Source of the DNA: Methylophaga lonarensis MPL
GTDB taxonomy: Bacteria; Pseudomonadota; Gammaproteobacteria; Nitrosococcales; Methylophagaceae
DNA: 64,000 nt
Assembly: GCF_000349205.1 (NCBI RefSeq)
Contig: NZ_APHR01000015.1
Location: forward strand, 33,709 to 97,708
Direction of reading: 5' to 3'
Positions within the stretch are counted from its first letter, which is position 1, and the number at the start of each line of letters is the position of its first letter. Below are positions 25,976-34,643 of the stretch, piece after piece. The notes under the pieces are model-generated. The model saw only the letters and a list, made by a program, of their open reading frames with translations. It was not told the DNA's origin and did no database searches. The translations under genes were made by a program, and so were the position numbers.

Positions 25976-28495
25976 TTATTGACTGCTTGTGGAGCTGAAT
26001 TTATTCAGTTGTTGCTCAAGCGCAGTTACCGTGTCCTGGTAACACTGCTGAATGTCTTCGGCCAGTTGCAGTATGCGTGGACTGCCGATTTCAACAGGTT
26101 TGCTGTGCTCAGCCTGACGGCATAGTTCGACCAATGCGTGGGCGCTCAACTCAGCCGCTGAGCCACGTATTGCATGCAAGCTTTCACGCATACGGAAATA
26201 GTCATCCTGAGCAGCCAGACGAATGATGGTGGTGTGATAGTTGCCATCTTCCTTGAAGCCCTCGATCAGGCGTTGCAGGAAGTGTGCATCTTGACCAAGC
26301 TGAACCAATTCCAACAGTGCAGTCTGATCCAGTAGCGCTGGTCCTGCTGCTGCGTCAATGTCCTTGAATTGAAGTTCACTGGTGAGCTCTTCAATCGTAC
26401 GTAGCAAGCTGCTGCTTTGCACAGGTTTGGTTAAAAAAGCATCGACGCCTGCATCCAGACAGGCTTGTCTTGCCATCGGGGTTGCATCGGCGGTCAGAAT
26501 AATGACTGGTGTTGTTGCTTGAGTGTCCATGATACGTAAACGTTTGAGGATCTCCAGGCCACTGTAACCCGGCATATTCATATCAAGAATAATGAGATCA
26601 ATTTCATCCAGGCGCTCACTGATCATGTCTAGCGCTTCATCGCCCGATTCAGCCAGAATCATGCGGTGGCCGGCATGTTTGAGAATGCCTTTCATCACCT
26701 GTTGATTGACCTGGTTGTCTTCTGCCACCAGCACTTTCAAAGCAGGCCCTGGTTTGGCACGTTCTCTGGATAGCTTGATAATGTTTTCGTTGTCATTGAC
26801 AGACACGCTTTGTGCCGCATGGATGGCGTTAAACAGACTTGGTTTATCGGTCAGATCGTTAACAGAGGACACATAAAAATCCTGAAGTCGAGCGATTTGC
26901 TGACGATTAGGTCTAAGCAGAACAAGTGACAGGTTTGCCAGTGTAGGTTCCCCCATGATCAACTGCGCAAACTGCATGGCATCAATATCCTGCATACATG
27001 GGACATCTACCATCACGACACTAAACGCCTGCTTTCGTTGGTCGGCAGCATTAAGCAACTCCGAGAAAGCTCGGGCGGGAGAACTGACTGCTTGATAGGG
27101 AACGCCCCAACTATCAAACGCCGGTTGCAATGTTTGCTGGCTGTCTTCATCAGCCAACAGCAGAATTCGTCTTTCGGAAATTGACACGTGTTGTTGTGCA
27201 ATCAGCGCCAGATCAATCGTGAACCAGAAACGAGTACCTTGTCCCGATTGACTCTCAACACCAATTGCTCCTCCCATCAGTTGAACCAGTTCCTTGGCAA
27301 TCGTCGTGCCCAACCCAGTGCCACCATGCTGACCATGCGTCGAACTATCGATAACCTGCGTAAAGTCATCAAATATTGTCGGCAATGCAGAAGCCGGGAT
27401 GCCGATGCCCGTGTCTTCAACATCAAATCTTACACGGACCTGCTGTTCGCTGAGTTGTTCAGCGTTGAGGATGAGTCGAACAGTCCCTGTTTCTGTAAAT
27501 TTTATGGCATTGCCGATTAAATTGATTAGCACCTGTCTCAGGTGTTGAGGATCGCCGCGAACCCCCGGGGGAATTTGCGAATCGATCCACAGCGCAACAT
27601 GCAGGCCTTTTGCCTGGCCCATCGGTCGTTGCATCTGAATGATGTTGTGAACAAACTCATGCAAGTCAAACGCTTCATCATTCAGGGTAATTTTACCCGC
27701 CTCGATCTTTGAAATGTCGAGAACATTCTCAATCAAGCCTAATAATGTATTGGCCGAGTTACGCATGATGTGAACAAATTCGCGTTGTTGCGAATTTAAG
27801 GGTGTTTCCCCCATCAGATCCGCAATACCAATGACGCCATTGAGTGGTGTTCGCAGTTCATGCGACATATTGGCAAGAAAACGGGTTTTGGCTTCATTCG
27901 CTTGCTTGGCCGATGCGATGGCCGCATGCAGTTTATTGATCAGAAAAGCAGCATACAGCGGGATCAGTAAAAGCAGGAATAACAGACTGAATCCAACAGG
28001 ACGATGGTCAAAACTTTGCCAGTATTCGCCCCAGGTGATGGCCATGGTAAAGCCGGTCACCGCCACTAACCAGGAAATATACAAATAGCGCAGGCCATAG
28101 CGAAAGCCGTTACCCAGGATGACCCAGAGATATAAAACAAAGAGGTAAACCGCTTCGGCGCCAGCCATAAACATGACGATGGATAGCGATACCATATCCA
28201 GAAAAATGCCCATGATACGGCGAATAGGCGAGGGCTTTGGATTGATCAGAATCGCGACAGCAATCATCAGCGCGAAGCTGTAATAACTCAGCGCGACAAT
28301 GCTGGAGAAGCTGCTTAGCGTTGAGGCGAAAGTTTGATCTTCTCGCCAGGGCAGGCAGAAATAAATCAGCAGCCCGATGCCAAGCGTCAGGCGGATTTTG
28401 ATCGCTTGTTCAGGTTCGGTATCGCTGGCCTGTGAAAGCCTGTTTTTTAGCCATGCACGAACGGATGTAGGGGCAGACACTACCGGTTCCGACAT
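25976..28495 (-). CDS. rpfC: RpfC-like DSF sensor hybrid histidine kinase
   Basis: This 839-residue hybrid kinase should sense DSF and phosphorylate RpfG. It has about five or six N-terminal membrane spans (about 32-190). The kinase core has the phospho-histidine at H212 (NMSHELRTPLNG) and ATP-binding motifs GNAIKF and DTGIGIP. Receiver-like domain 1 is at about 443-565 and receiver 2 at about 586-700 (phospho-Asp D638, LILDMNMPG-type). A histidine phosphotransfer domain has H774 (LHAIRGSAAEL). Xanthomonas RpfC has 726 residues and one receiver; the extra receiver-like domain accounts for the difference. It starts 5 nt after the rpfG stop, one operon, and converges on rpfF. Confidence 0.9.
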   Translation of the reverse strand: MSEPVVSAPTSVRAWLKNRLSQASDTEPEQAIKIRLTLGIGLLIYFCLPWREDQTFASTLSSFSSIVALSYYSFALMIAVAILINPKPSPIRRIMGIFLDMVSLSIVMFMAGAEAVYLFVLYLWVILGNGFRYGLRYLYISWLVAVTGFTMAITWGEYWQSFDHRPVGFSLLFLLLLIPLYAAFLINKLHAAIASAKQANEAKTRFLANMSHELRTPLNGVIGIADLMGETPLNSQQREFVHIMRNSANTLLGLIENVLDISKIEAGKITLNDEAFDLHEFVHNIIQMQRPMGQAKGLHVALWIDSQIPPGVRGDPQHLRQVLINLIGNAIKFTETGTVRLILNAEQLSEQQVRVRFDVEDTGIGIPASALPTIFDDFTQVIDSSTHGQHGGTGLGTTIAKELVQLMGGAIGVESQSGQGTRFWFTIDLALIAQQHVSISERRILLLADEDSQQTLQPAFDSWGVPYQAVSSPARAFSELLNAADQRKQAFSVVMVDVPCMQDIDAMQFAQLIMGEPTLANLSLVLLRPNRQQIARLQDFYVSSVNDLTDKPSLFNAIHAAQSVSVNDNENIIKLSRERAKPGPALKVLVAEDNQVNQQVMKGILKHAGHRMILAESGDEALDMISERLDEIDLIILDMNMPGYSGLEILKRLRIMDTQATTPVIILTADATPMARQACLDAGVDAFLTKPVQSSSLLRTIEELTSELQFKDIDAAAGPALLDQTALLELVQLGQDAHFLQRLIEGFKEDGNYHTTIIRLAAQDDYFRMRESLHAIRGSAAELSAHALVELCRQAEHSKPVEIGSPRILQLAEDIQQCYQDTVTALEQQLNKFSSTSSQ

Positions 28496-28500
28496 CGCTG

Positions 28501-29643
28501 TTAACCTTCGTCCAGCTCATCAGAGTAGCGTGAATGAATCTCTTTGATTTGTGGCAATTGTTTAAAAAACGCCTCGACACAGCGCGGGTCTAATGAGTGA
28601 CCGGATTGTTGCTGGATGTACTCGAGCGCATCTTCAAGTGGCCAGGCTGCTTTATAGGGCCGATCTGAAACCAGTGCGTCAAAAATATCAGCGACCGACA
28701 CCACACGAGCAATCAATGGAATCTGCTCGCCAGTCAGGCCTGAGGGATATCCTTTTCCATCAAAGCGTTCGTGGTGGTTGAGCGCAATAATGGCACCAAG
28801 TTGCATGTATTTGGATTGACTGTCCGAGAGAATTTCATGGCCGATAGTGGCGTGGGTTTTCATCACGACCCATTCGTCCGCTGACAGCGGACCGGGCTTT
28901 TGCAGAATCTGGTCGGGGATGCCGATTTTCCCAATATCATGCATCGGCGCGGCATATTCCAGATCTTCGCATTCTTGTGCAGTGAAGCATTGCATGGCTT
29001 CAGCGATCAGTCTCGAATACTTCGCCATGCGAACCACATGGTTTCCGGTGCCTTCGTCTCGATATTCGCCGGCCTTGGCAAGCCTTAGGATCGTTTCTTT
29101 TTCACGCAGGACAATTTGCTGTGTGGCGATTTCAACCTGCCGGGCCAGCAGGTTGGCTCTATCAGCGATGATGAGATGCTGTTCGTGCATTTGCAGCAGG
29201 TTTCGGCAACTGGTTCGGCATTCAATTTGATCCAGCGGGCGGGTGAGAAAAGCCGTTGCGCCTGCTTCCAGCGCTTCGTAACGAACAGCCCTGTCGCTGA
29301 CAATGGTGATCATCACGATGGGCACATTTTCACAGTGGTCGAGATGCCGGATGGCCTTGATCAGTTCAATGCCATTCATCTCAGGCATTTTGTAGTCGGT
29401 GATGATCAGATCCGGGTCATTTTCAGTCAGCCAATCCAGTGCTGATGCCGGTGTCGAGAAAGTCAGAACTTCCAGAGCGTAGTCAATTTGCTGAATGACT
29501 TTACTGAGAATGGTTCTGCCAGTGGATTGATCATCAATGATCACTACTCGCTTGGCTTTTTTCAGGATGCTGCGTTTTCTCGCTGCCTCGAAGTCGTTTT
29601 CAATGGGCTTCGCAGTGTTAACAGTCAAAGTCATCGTCCTCAT
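28501..29643 (-). CDS. rpfG: RpfG-like HD-GYP cyclic-di-GMP phosphodiesterase
   Basis: RpfG turns the DSF signal into lower cyclic-di-GMP. The protein has a receiver domain (about 31-150; phospho-Asp D83 in LIITDYKMPEMNG) and a complete HD-GYP domain: HD at H235-D236 (APMHDIGKIGIPD) and NHHERFDGKGYP at 289-300. From the ATG at 29643 it has 380 residues, close to Xanthomonas RpfG (378). A second ATG three codons later is equally possible, and no strong ribosome site separates them. It is first in the operon with rpfC. All metal-binding residues look intact, so it should be active. Confidence 0.92.
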   Translation of the reverse strand: MRTMTLTVNTAKPIENDFEAARKRSILKKAKRVVIIDDQSTGRTILSKVIQQIDYALEVLTFSTPASALDWLTENDPDLIITDYKMPEMNGIELIKAIRHLDHCENVPIVMITIVSDRAVRYEALEAGATAFLTRPLDQIECRTSCRNLLQMHEQHLIIADRANLLARQVEIATQQIVLREKETILRLAKAGEYRDEGTGNHVVRMAKYSRLIAEAMQCFTAQECEDLEYAAPMHDIGKIGIPDQILQKPGPLSADEWVVMKTHATIGHEILSDSQSKYMQLGAIIALNHHERFDGKGYPSGLTGEQIPLIARVVSVADIFDALVSDRPYKAAWPLEDALEYIQQQSGHSLDPRCVEAFFKQLPQIKEIHSRYSDELDEG

Positions 29644-29890
29644 TGTGAGTGCGCTTGCCAGCTGCCTCCTGCAATAGGATGTAACGCAAATATCCAGTGG
29701 CAGACATACTGCCGCCGCTGATTTCAACCATTCACCAATTATGTTTTATCGCGGCGTGACTGTCCATGACTTAACCGTCCCGTTGTTTAAGCGCCAGTTA
29801 AGCTTGTCAGTTCAGGATATCGCTGTGAATAAGCCTCCTCGGTTGCTGAATTCGACCACACATTCTCTGTTCGACGTACAAGGAAACCCT

Positions 29891-30807
29891 ATGAAATCAG
29901 TGCTGCGCTTGGGTAAATTGCAGATTACCATCCTGCTCTTGCTGTTGTTTTCAGTGCTCATTTACGCCGCCAGACTCGAGGCGTTGCTCTGGTATTCCAT
30001 CAAACCTGGTTTTTCTGCAGTGAGTCATCAAACATCACTTGAGTTGGGTCAATACACCGTCAGTATTGACGCATTGCCAATCAGCGGAGTCGACAGCGAT
30101 CTGTCAGGACTGACCTACAATCACGAGACAGGTACTTTGTTTTCGGTGATCAATGGTCAGTCATCAATTGTCGAACTGTCCACTTCGGGTGAGCTGCTTC
30201 GCAAGATTGCTCTGCAAGGCGTCAAGGATGTCGAAGGCATTACCCACATCAATGGCCATCAATATGCAATTGTTGATGAGGCTGAACATCGCCTGATGCT
30301 GATAGAAATTTTGCCTGAGACTCTGACTGTCGATATCACTGATGTACCTCAACTCAGGCTGGATCTGAATATTCGCCGAAACAAGAGTTTTGAGGGTGTC
30401 TCCTGGGATGAACATCATCAGCGGTTGCTGGTGGTGACAGAGCGAAATCCGCTTCGAGTGTTGCAAATAACGGGTTTTGTCGAGCAGTCAAACGGCAATG
30501 ATCAACTGTCTGTCACAGAGGTCACGCCTGGGCGCTTTAATCGACTCGCTCTGCGGGATTTGTCATCAGTGACTCATGGACCTCATGCCGATACGGTACT
30601 GTTGCTGAGTCATGAATCGCGTCTGCTCGCAGAGTATGACGCTGATGGCAAGCTGCTTGGCAGCCTGAATTTGTGGCGAGGATTTCACGGCCTTAGAGCA
30701 ATATTCCTCAAGCTGAAGGTGTTGCAATCGGTCCTGATGGCAGTATCTATATCACCAGTGAACCGAATTTGTTGTATGTCTTTGAAAAACCCAAGGCAAT
30801 GCATTAA
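29891..30807 (+). pseudogene. SdiA-regulated-domain protein, frameshifted
   Basis: A membrane-anchored beta-propeller-like protein of the SdiA-regulated family (PF06977-like) is encoded here. It has an N-terminal span (about 11-30), SGLTYNHETGTLFSVING, GVKDVEGITHI and NKSFEGVSWD. After LWRGFHGL the reading frame breaks at 30695-30698 (AGAG). The natural ending IPQAEGVAIGPDGSIYIT then continues in another frame to the stop at 30805-30807. A doubled AG dinucleotide or one lost base would explain it. Without the shift the frame runs 28 nt further and adds an unrelated tail. The start at 29891 has AAGGAAA upstream. Function of this family is unknown. Confidence 0.8.
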
Positions 30808-30861
30808 AGCCGGTTTGAGGGTGAGCCCAAAGTAAATGGCCTGTTATAATCCACGGCCAGT

Positions 30862-30938
30862 GTCCCCGTAGCTCAGCTGGATAGAGCGTCCCCCTCCTAA
30901 GGGGAAGGCCACAGGTTCGACTCCTGTCGGGGACGCCA
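30862..30938 (+). tRNA. tRNA-Arg (anticodon CCU)
   Basis: A full cloverleaf is visible. The acceptor stem is GTCCCCG with CGGGGAC, and the D arm starts at 30871. The anticodon stem is TCCCC with GGGGA around a loop containing CCT (30896-30898), which reads AGG. The T arm has GGTTCGACTCC. The CCA end is encoded. A TATAAT element at 30845-30850 is placed to act as its -10. A convergent DUF502 gene follows. Confidence 0.97.
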
Positions 30939-30942
30939 TCAT

Positions 30943-31548
30943 TTACCGATGTTGCTGAGCAGATTTTTCCGACTTAGACAGTCCTGCAGTCAAAATCCAG
31001 CGCATGGTTTCTTCGTTACCCATTTCCAGATCGATGACAGAAGATCTGGGCAAACAGACGGTATAACCGCCGATTTGATAACTCATAGGCAAGTAGACGG
31101 CGATGAGATCCTGGTCTGCTTGTTCGGGCAGCACATCGTCAACATTGTCTTGTACTTTGAAGCCAAGCAGACGTACACCGCCGATTTCAACGGCAACGGC
31201 ATTACTGAGTGATTGTCGCTGCTGACCATTGGCAAAGAAATCTGTGAAATCACGGATGGCCCCGTAAATGGATTTGATCAGTGGGATCCGGCTTAACAGG
31301 TATTCACCGAGGCCAAGGATACGTTGTATCAGCCAGGCATTGACTGCCAGACCAATCAAAAACAGGAACATTAGACCGGTCAGCAGTCCGAGTCCTGGCC
31401 AGTAATATTCACCAGGAATCAGATAATCAAGCAATGGGTGCATCAGGCGCTCAATTGAAAGACTGAGCCAGTAGATAAAATAGAGGGTCAGTCCAACCGG
31501 CAGAACTGCTGCCAGCCCTTTGAGCAATATTCCCCAGACAAACTGCAT
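30943..31548 (-). CDS. DUF502 family membrane protein
   Basis: This 201-residue protein matches DUF502. It has two hydrophobic segments (about 5-28 and 52-75) and the family signatures RIPLIKSIYGAIRDF near residue 92 and VAVEIGGVRLLGFKV, then VYLPMSYQIGGYTV. Function is unknown; I see no catalytic motif. It stands alone, convergent with the tRNA and 44 nt downstream of the DsrE-like gene on the same strand. Confidence 0.85.
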   Translation of the reverse strand: MQFVWGILLKGLAAVLPVGLTLYFIYWLSLSIERLMHPLLDYLIPGEYYWPGLGLLTGLMFLFLIGLAVNAWLIQRILGLGEYLLSRIPLIKSIYGAIRDFTDFFANGQQRQSLSNAVAVEIGGVRLLGFKVQDNVDDVLPEQADQDLIAVYLPMSYQIGGYTVCLPRSSVIDLEMGNEETMRWILTAGLSKSEKSAQQHR

Positions 31549-31592
31549 GGCGGAACTCCTTTAGCGTGCCAGCTTAATGGTGATGACTGGAT

Positions 31593-32057
31593 TCAGATAT
31601 ACAAGGTGATATCAGCATCGCTGGCAAATTCAAGAAAGGTTGCAGCGCCGCCGCTACTGATGCCGTCAATGAAGTCTTCGTGTTTAAAATCAAACAAATC
31701 AACCGTCATCTGGCAGGCAATCAGCTCAACCTCACTTTCCAGGCAAATGCTGCGAAGTTCTTCAACACTGGCGACACCTTTGCTTTTCAGCTTGCGTTTC
31801 ATCATCCAGGTGGCGAAGGCTTCCATGCCTGGAATCACTTGAATCAGACTGGGCACAGGAACCGGCATTGGCATGGCCGGGTTTCCTAGTGGCGAGACTT
31901 TCAGCGAGAGATCTTTTTTCAGCAGTTGCAAACCATAGAAAGTGAAAAAAATCTTGGCCTCAAAGCCCAGCGCGGCTGCGGTTGATGCCAACAGGAAAGG
32001 AGGGTAGGCACCATCAAGTGTGCCTTTGCTGGCAATAATGGCGAGTTTTTTGGCCAT
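31593..32057 (-). CDS. DsrE/DsrF-like sulfur-transfer family protein
   Basis: This 154-residue protein belongs to the DsrE/DsrF/DrsH-like family, proteins that relay sulfur from TusA-type carriers. It opens MAKKLAIIASKGTLDGAYPP and has ACQMTVDLF near residue 124, where the family's conserved cysteine sits. I use the ATG at 32057, preceded by GGAGCC, because upstream residues overlap tusA. It starts 1 nt after the tusA stop, and such TusA-DsrE pairs exchange sulfur in sulfur-oxidising bacteria. Confidence 0.85.
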   Translation of the reverse strand: MAKKLAIIASKGTLDGAYPPFLLASTAAALGFEAKIFFTFYGLQLLKKDLSLKVSPLGNPAMPMPVPVPSLIQVIPGMEAFATWMMKRKLKSKGVASVEELRSICLESEVELIACQMTVDLFDFKHEDFIDGISSGGAATFLEFASDADITLYI

Positions 32058-32058
32058 C

Positions 32059-32292
32059 TCAGGCTCCTTTTTCCAAAATGAAGTGCAGTTTCCCTGCTTG
32101 CTCGTAGTTTTCAACCAACTGGTTTCCGGTCATTTTGCAGAATGCTGGTATATCCTTGTTGGCCCCCTTATCTGTTACGATAAGGTGCAATTTCTGGCCG
32201 GCGCTCATATCAGCGAGCGCTTTACGAGCCTTGAGTACAGGTAACGGGCAGTTGAGTCCTGAGGTATCAACTTCAACATCAAATGCTGACAT
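32059..32292 (-). CDS. tusA: TusA-family sulfur carrier
   Basis: This 77-residue TusA-like protein carries sulfur as a persulfide on the cysteine of the motif GLNCPLPVLKARKAL (residue 15). The sheet/helix pattern and the length are standard. It could be TusA proper or a sulfur-oxidation paralogue; the adjacent DsrE-like gene and nearby soxYZ favour the second reading. bepA is divergent across a 100-nt gap. Confidence 0.88.
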   Translation of the reverse strand: MSAFDVEVDTSGLNCPLPVLKARKALADMSAGQKLHLIVTDKGANKDIPAFCKMTGNQLVENYEQAGKLHFILEKGA

Positions 32293-32392
32293 GGCAGACA
32301 GTCCAAAATCTAATTGAGATAATTAGAATGATAAACACAAACCAGGGGCTTGTCTTGCAGGAACCGTCCTCAAAGAACAGAGTCTAAGCGGC

Positions 32393-33841
32393 ATGCTGAC
32401 AAAATCATTTTTTCATATATCACTGCTGTTGCTGATGTTGCTTTCTGGCAAAATCGCCACGGCTGAGATTGCCTTGCCCGAAATGGGAGATAGTGCTGGT
32501 GCCCTGGTTTCTCCGATGGAGGAATATCGGGTTGGCCAGTCTTTTTTCTGGCAAATGCAACAAGCGGTAGATCTGGTTGAAGATCCCGAAATTAACAGTT
32601 ACATCACTTCTCTAGGCTATCGTCTGGCGCATAACAGTGATGACCCCGGACGACCCTTCAAATTTTTCATGGTGCCTGATTCCAGCATTAACGCTTTTGC
32701 GGCACCCGGTGGTTTTATCGGTATTCACAGCGGTTTGATGCTGGCCGCCGAGCGTGAGGATGAACTCGCCTCAGTCGTGGCGCATGAGATTGCACACGTC
32801 ACACAACGACATTTGCTGCGTAGTTACGAACGTCAACAACAGATGAGTATGCCGCTGACGGCGGCAATGCTGGCGGCTGCCTTGCTGGGGGCTTATGACC
32901 CGAATATTGGCAGTGCTGCGATCATGGCGGTTCAGGGTGGCGCGATTCAGATGCAACTGGATTACAGCCGTGCGCATGAAGCCGAGGCTGATAATCTGGG
33001 CATGCAAATGCTGGTGCGTAGTGGTTTTGATCCACATGCAATGCCTGCATTTTTCGAAAAACTACAATATGCCGGACGTTTTTACGGTGGCAGTACCGTG
33101 CCCGAATTTTTGAGAACGCATCCGGTCACCACTTCTCGTATTGCCGATGCGCGTGGTCGCGCAGCTAATCTGCAAAAAGTGCCGAGCGTTCGTGATGATC
33201 TGCAATTTTACCTGATGCGGGAGAAGCTTCGGGTGCTCACAACCAACAACCTCAATGAACTGATTCAACAGTATCAGCACACCCTGGACACCGCAGATGG
33301 CGATACCACTGCGACCAAATACGGCTTTGCCATGGCCTTACTGGCGCAAGGGGATACCAGTCGGGCGCGCGATATGTTGAAGCCGCTACTCGATGCAGAT
33401 GATGACCGTCTGACTTATCAACTGGCGATGGCCGATATTGAAATGGCGGTTGGCAGGCCCACTGCGGCACTTGCCATTTATGAAGATAATCAGCGCCTGT
33501 ATCCTGATGATTATGCACTTTCTATAAAACATGTCAGGGCGCTGTTGCAGACACGTCAACCTGAGAAGGCAGTCAACATCTTGCAGCGTCAGCTAGAAAT
33601 GGGCGCGCCTTCACGAGTGGTTTATCGACTGCTGGCACAGGCCCGCGGCGATATGGGCCAGAGAAGTGCTTCACACAGTGCGCTGGCAGAGTATTATTAC
33701 GCATCAGGTCAGTTGCATGCCGCTGTGGATCAGTTACGTTTGGCCGCAGAACAAGCACGTGGTGATGAGTTTCAGTTGTCACGTTTGACCGCCAGAATTC
33801 GCAGTGTTGAAACTGAAATTGCATTAATGGAAAGGCGATGA
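32393..33841 (+). CDS. bepA: BepA-like periplasmic M48 metalloprotease with TPR
   Basis: BepA maintains outer-membrane assembly by degrading stalled LptD and BamA. The 482-residue protein (E. coli, 487) has a signal peptide (cleavage near TA-EI), the zinc motif HEIAHVTQRH near residue 127, the third ligand region RAHEAEADNLG, and C-terminal TPR repeats (about 300-470). The ribosome site is weak. The stop overlaps the soxY start (ATGA), so the envelope protease and the sulfur carrier genes share a message. Confidence 0.92.
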   Translation: MLTKSFFHISLLLLMLLSGKIATAEIALPEMGDSAGALVSPMEEYRVGQSFFWQMQQAVDLVEDPEINSYITSLGYRLAHNSDDPGRPFKFFMVPDSSINAFAAPGGFIGIHSGLMLAAEREDELASVVAHEIAHVTQRHLLRSYERQQQMSMPLTAAMLAAALLGAYDPNIGSAAIMAVQGGAIQMQLDYSRAHEAEADNLGMQMLVRSGFDPHAMPAFFEKLQYAGRFYGGSTVPEFLRTHPVTTSRIADARGRAANLQKVPSVRDDLQFYLMREKLRVLTTNNLNELIQQYQHTLDTADGDTTATKYGFAMALLAQGDTSRARDMLKPLLDADDDRLTYQLAMADIEMAVGRPTAALAIYEDNQRLYPDDYALSIKHVRALLQTRQPEKAVNILQRQLEMGAPSRVVYRLLAQARGDMGQRSASHSALAEYYYASGQLHAAVDQLRLAAEQARGDEFQLSRLTARIRSVETEIALMERR

Positions 33842-34326
33842 CGCAGGGCCACAACAAGCAAAGACGCAAGGTTGTCAAACAAGTTATCTCAGCAACAACA
33901 CTGGCACTGGTAGCCAGCAGTGGCTTGTTGTTACCTCAGCGACTGCTGGCACATTGGCCGCGCGAAGCCTTTAATGCCAAAACAGTTGAAGACGCTCTGC
34001 TGGCCCTTGTTGGAGAAGCCGAGCAACTGGACGATGATTCAATTCGTTTTACAGTGGGCTCTCCCCCCAGTTACGCCGTTAATGGCGCCTCTGTTCCTGT
34101 TGAATTGGAGACTTCGCTGGAAAATATTGAACGGGTGATCATTCTGGTGGAAAAAAATCCTCAACCACTAGCGATGCTGATAGAGCCGACAGAGCACATG
34201 GTCATGCCGTTCAAAAGTATGATCAAGATAGCGGAGGATTCCGATGTAATGGCAGTTGTTCGAGCCAACGGACAGCTCTACACAACCTCTCGTTCGGTTC
34301 GAATTGATGTTGGAGGATGTGCCTGA
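33838..34326 (+). CDS. soxY: SoxY sulfur-carrier protein
   Basis: SoxY binds sulfur intermediates on its C-terminal cysteine in the periplasmic Sox thiosulfate oxidation pathway. The 162-residue protein has a twin-arginine-type leader (QRRKVVKQVI, as SoxY usually has) and ends IDVGGCA, close to the family's GGCGG but shorter by one residue and ending in Ala. Whether the shorter swinging arm works is open. It is coupled to soxZ (TGATG). No soxA, B, X or CD is in the window. Confidence 0.88.
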   Translation: MTQGHNKQRRKVVKQVISATTLALVASSGLLLPQRLLAHWPREAFNAKTVEDALLALVGEAEQLDDDSIRFTVGSPPSYAVNGASVPVELETSLENIERVIILVEKNPQPLAMLIEPTEHMVMPFKSMIKIAEDSDVMAVVRANGQLYTTSRSVRIDVGGCA

Positions 34327-34643
34327 TGGCCATACAGGCACGAGATAGAATTCGAGCCAGAGCGAATGGCGAGTACACAACGGTTCGTATCCTGCTGGCT
34401 CACCCCATGCACACCGGACGCGGCATGGACGAGAACGAGCAACTGGTGCCTGCTGAATATATTCAGGATATCCGCTGCTGGCGCAATAAACAGGAAATGC
34501 TTTCGGTGAAATGCGGCACAGCGACTGCCCGCAATCCCTACTTTGCCTTTCAGTTAAAAGGTGGCGAGCCCGGCGATATCATCACTGTTCGTTGGGTTGA
34601 TAACCTCGGTGCCAAGGGCACGGTTGAAACCACGGTCACATGA
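34326..34643 (+). CDS. soxZ: SoxZ sulfur-carrier partner
   Basis: SoxZ forms the heterodimeric carrier with SoxY. The 105-residue protein matches the family: RILLAHPMHTGRGMDENEQL near residue 23, then GTATARNPYFAFQLKGGEPG and WVDNLG. It has no signal peptide because it is exported together with SoxY by the Tat system. The ATG lies inside the soxY stop and its own stop overlaps the kinase start (ATGA). Confidence 0.92.
   Translation: MAIQARDRIRARANGEYTTVRILLAHPMHTGRGMDENEQLVPAEYIQDIRCWRNKQEMLSVKCGTATARNPYFAFQLKGGEPGDIITVRWVDNLGAKGTVETTVT

Noticed and set aside
30815..30850. TTGAGG as -35 partner of TATAAT before tRNA-Arg
   Set aside because: The spacing is 24 nt, too long for a sigma-70 promoter; only the -10 element is kept.
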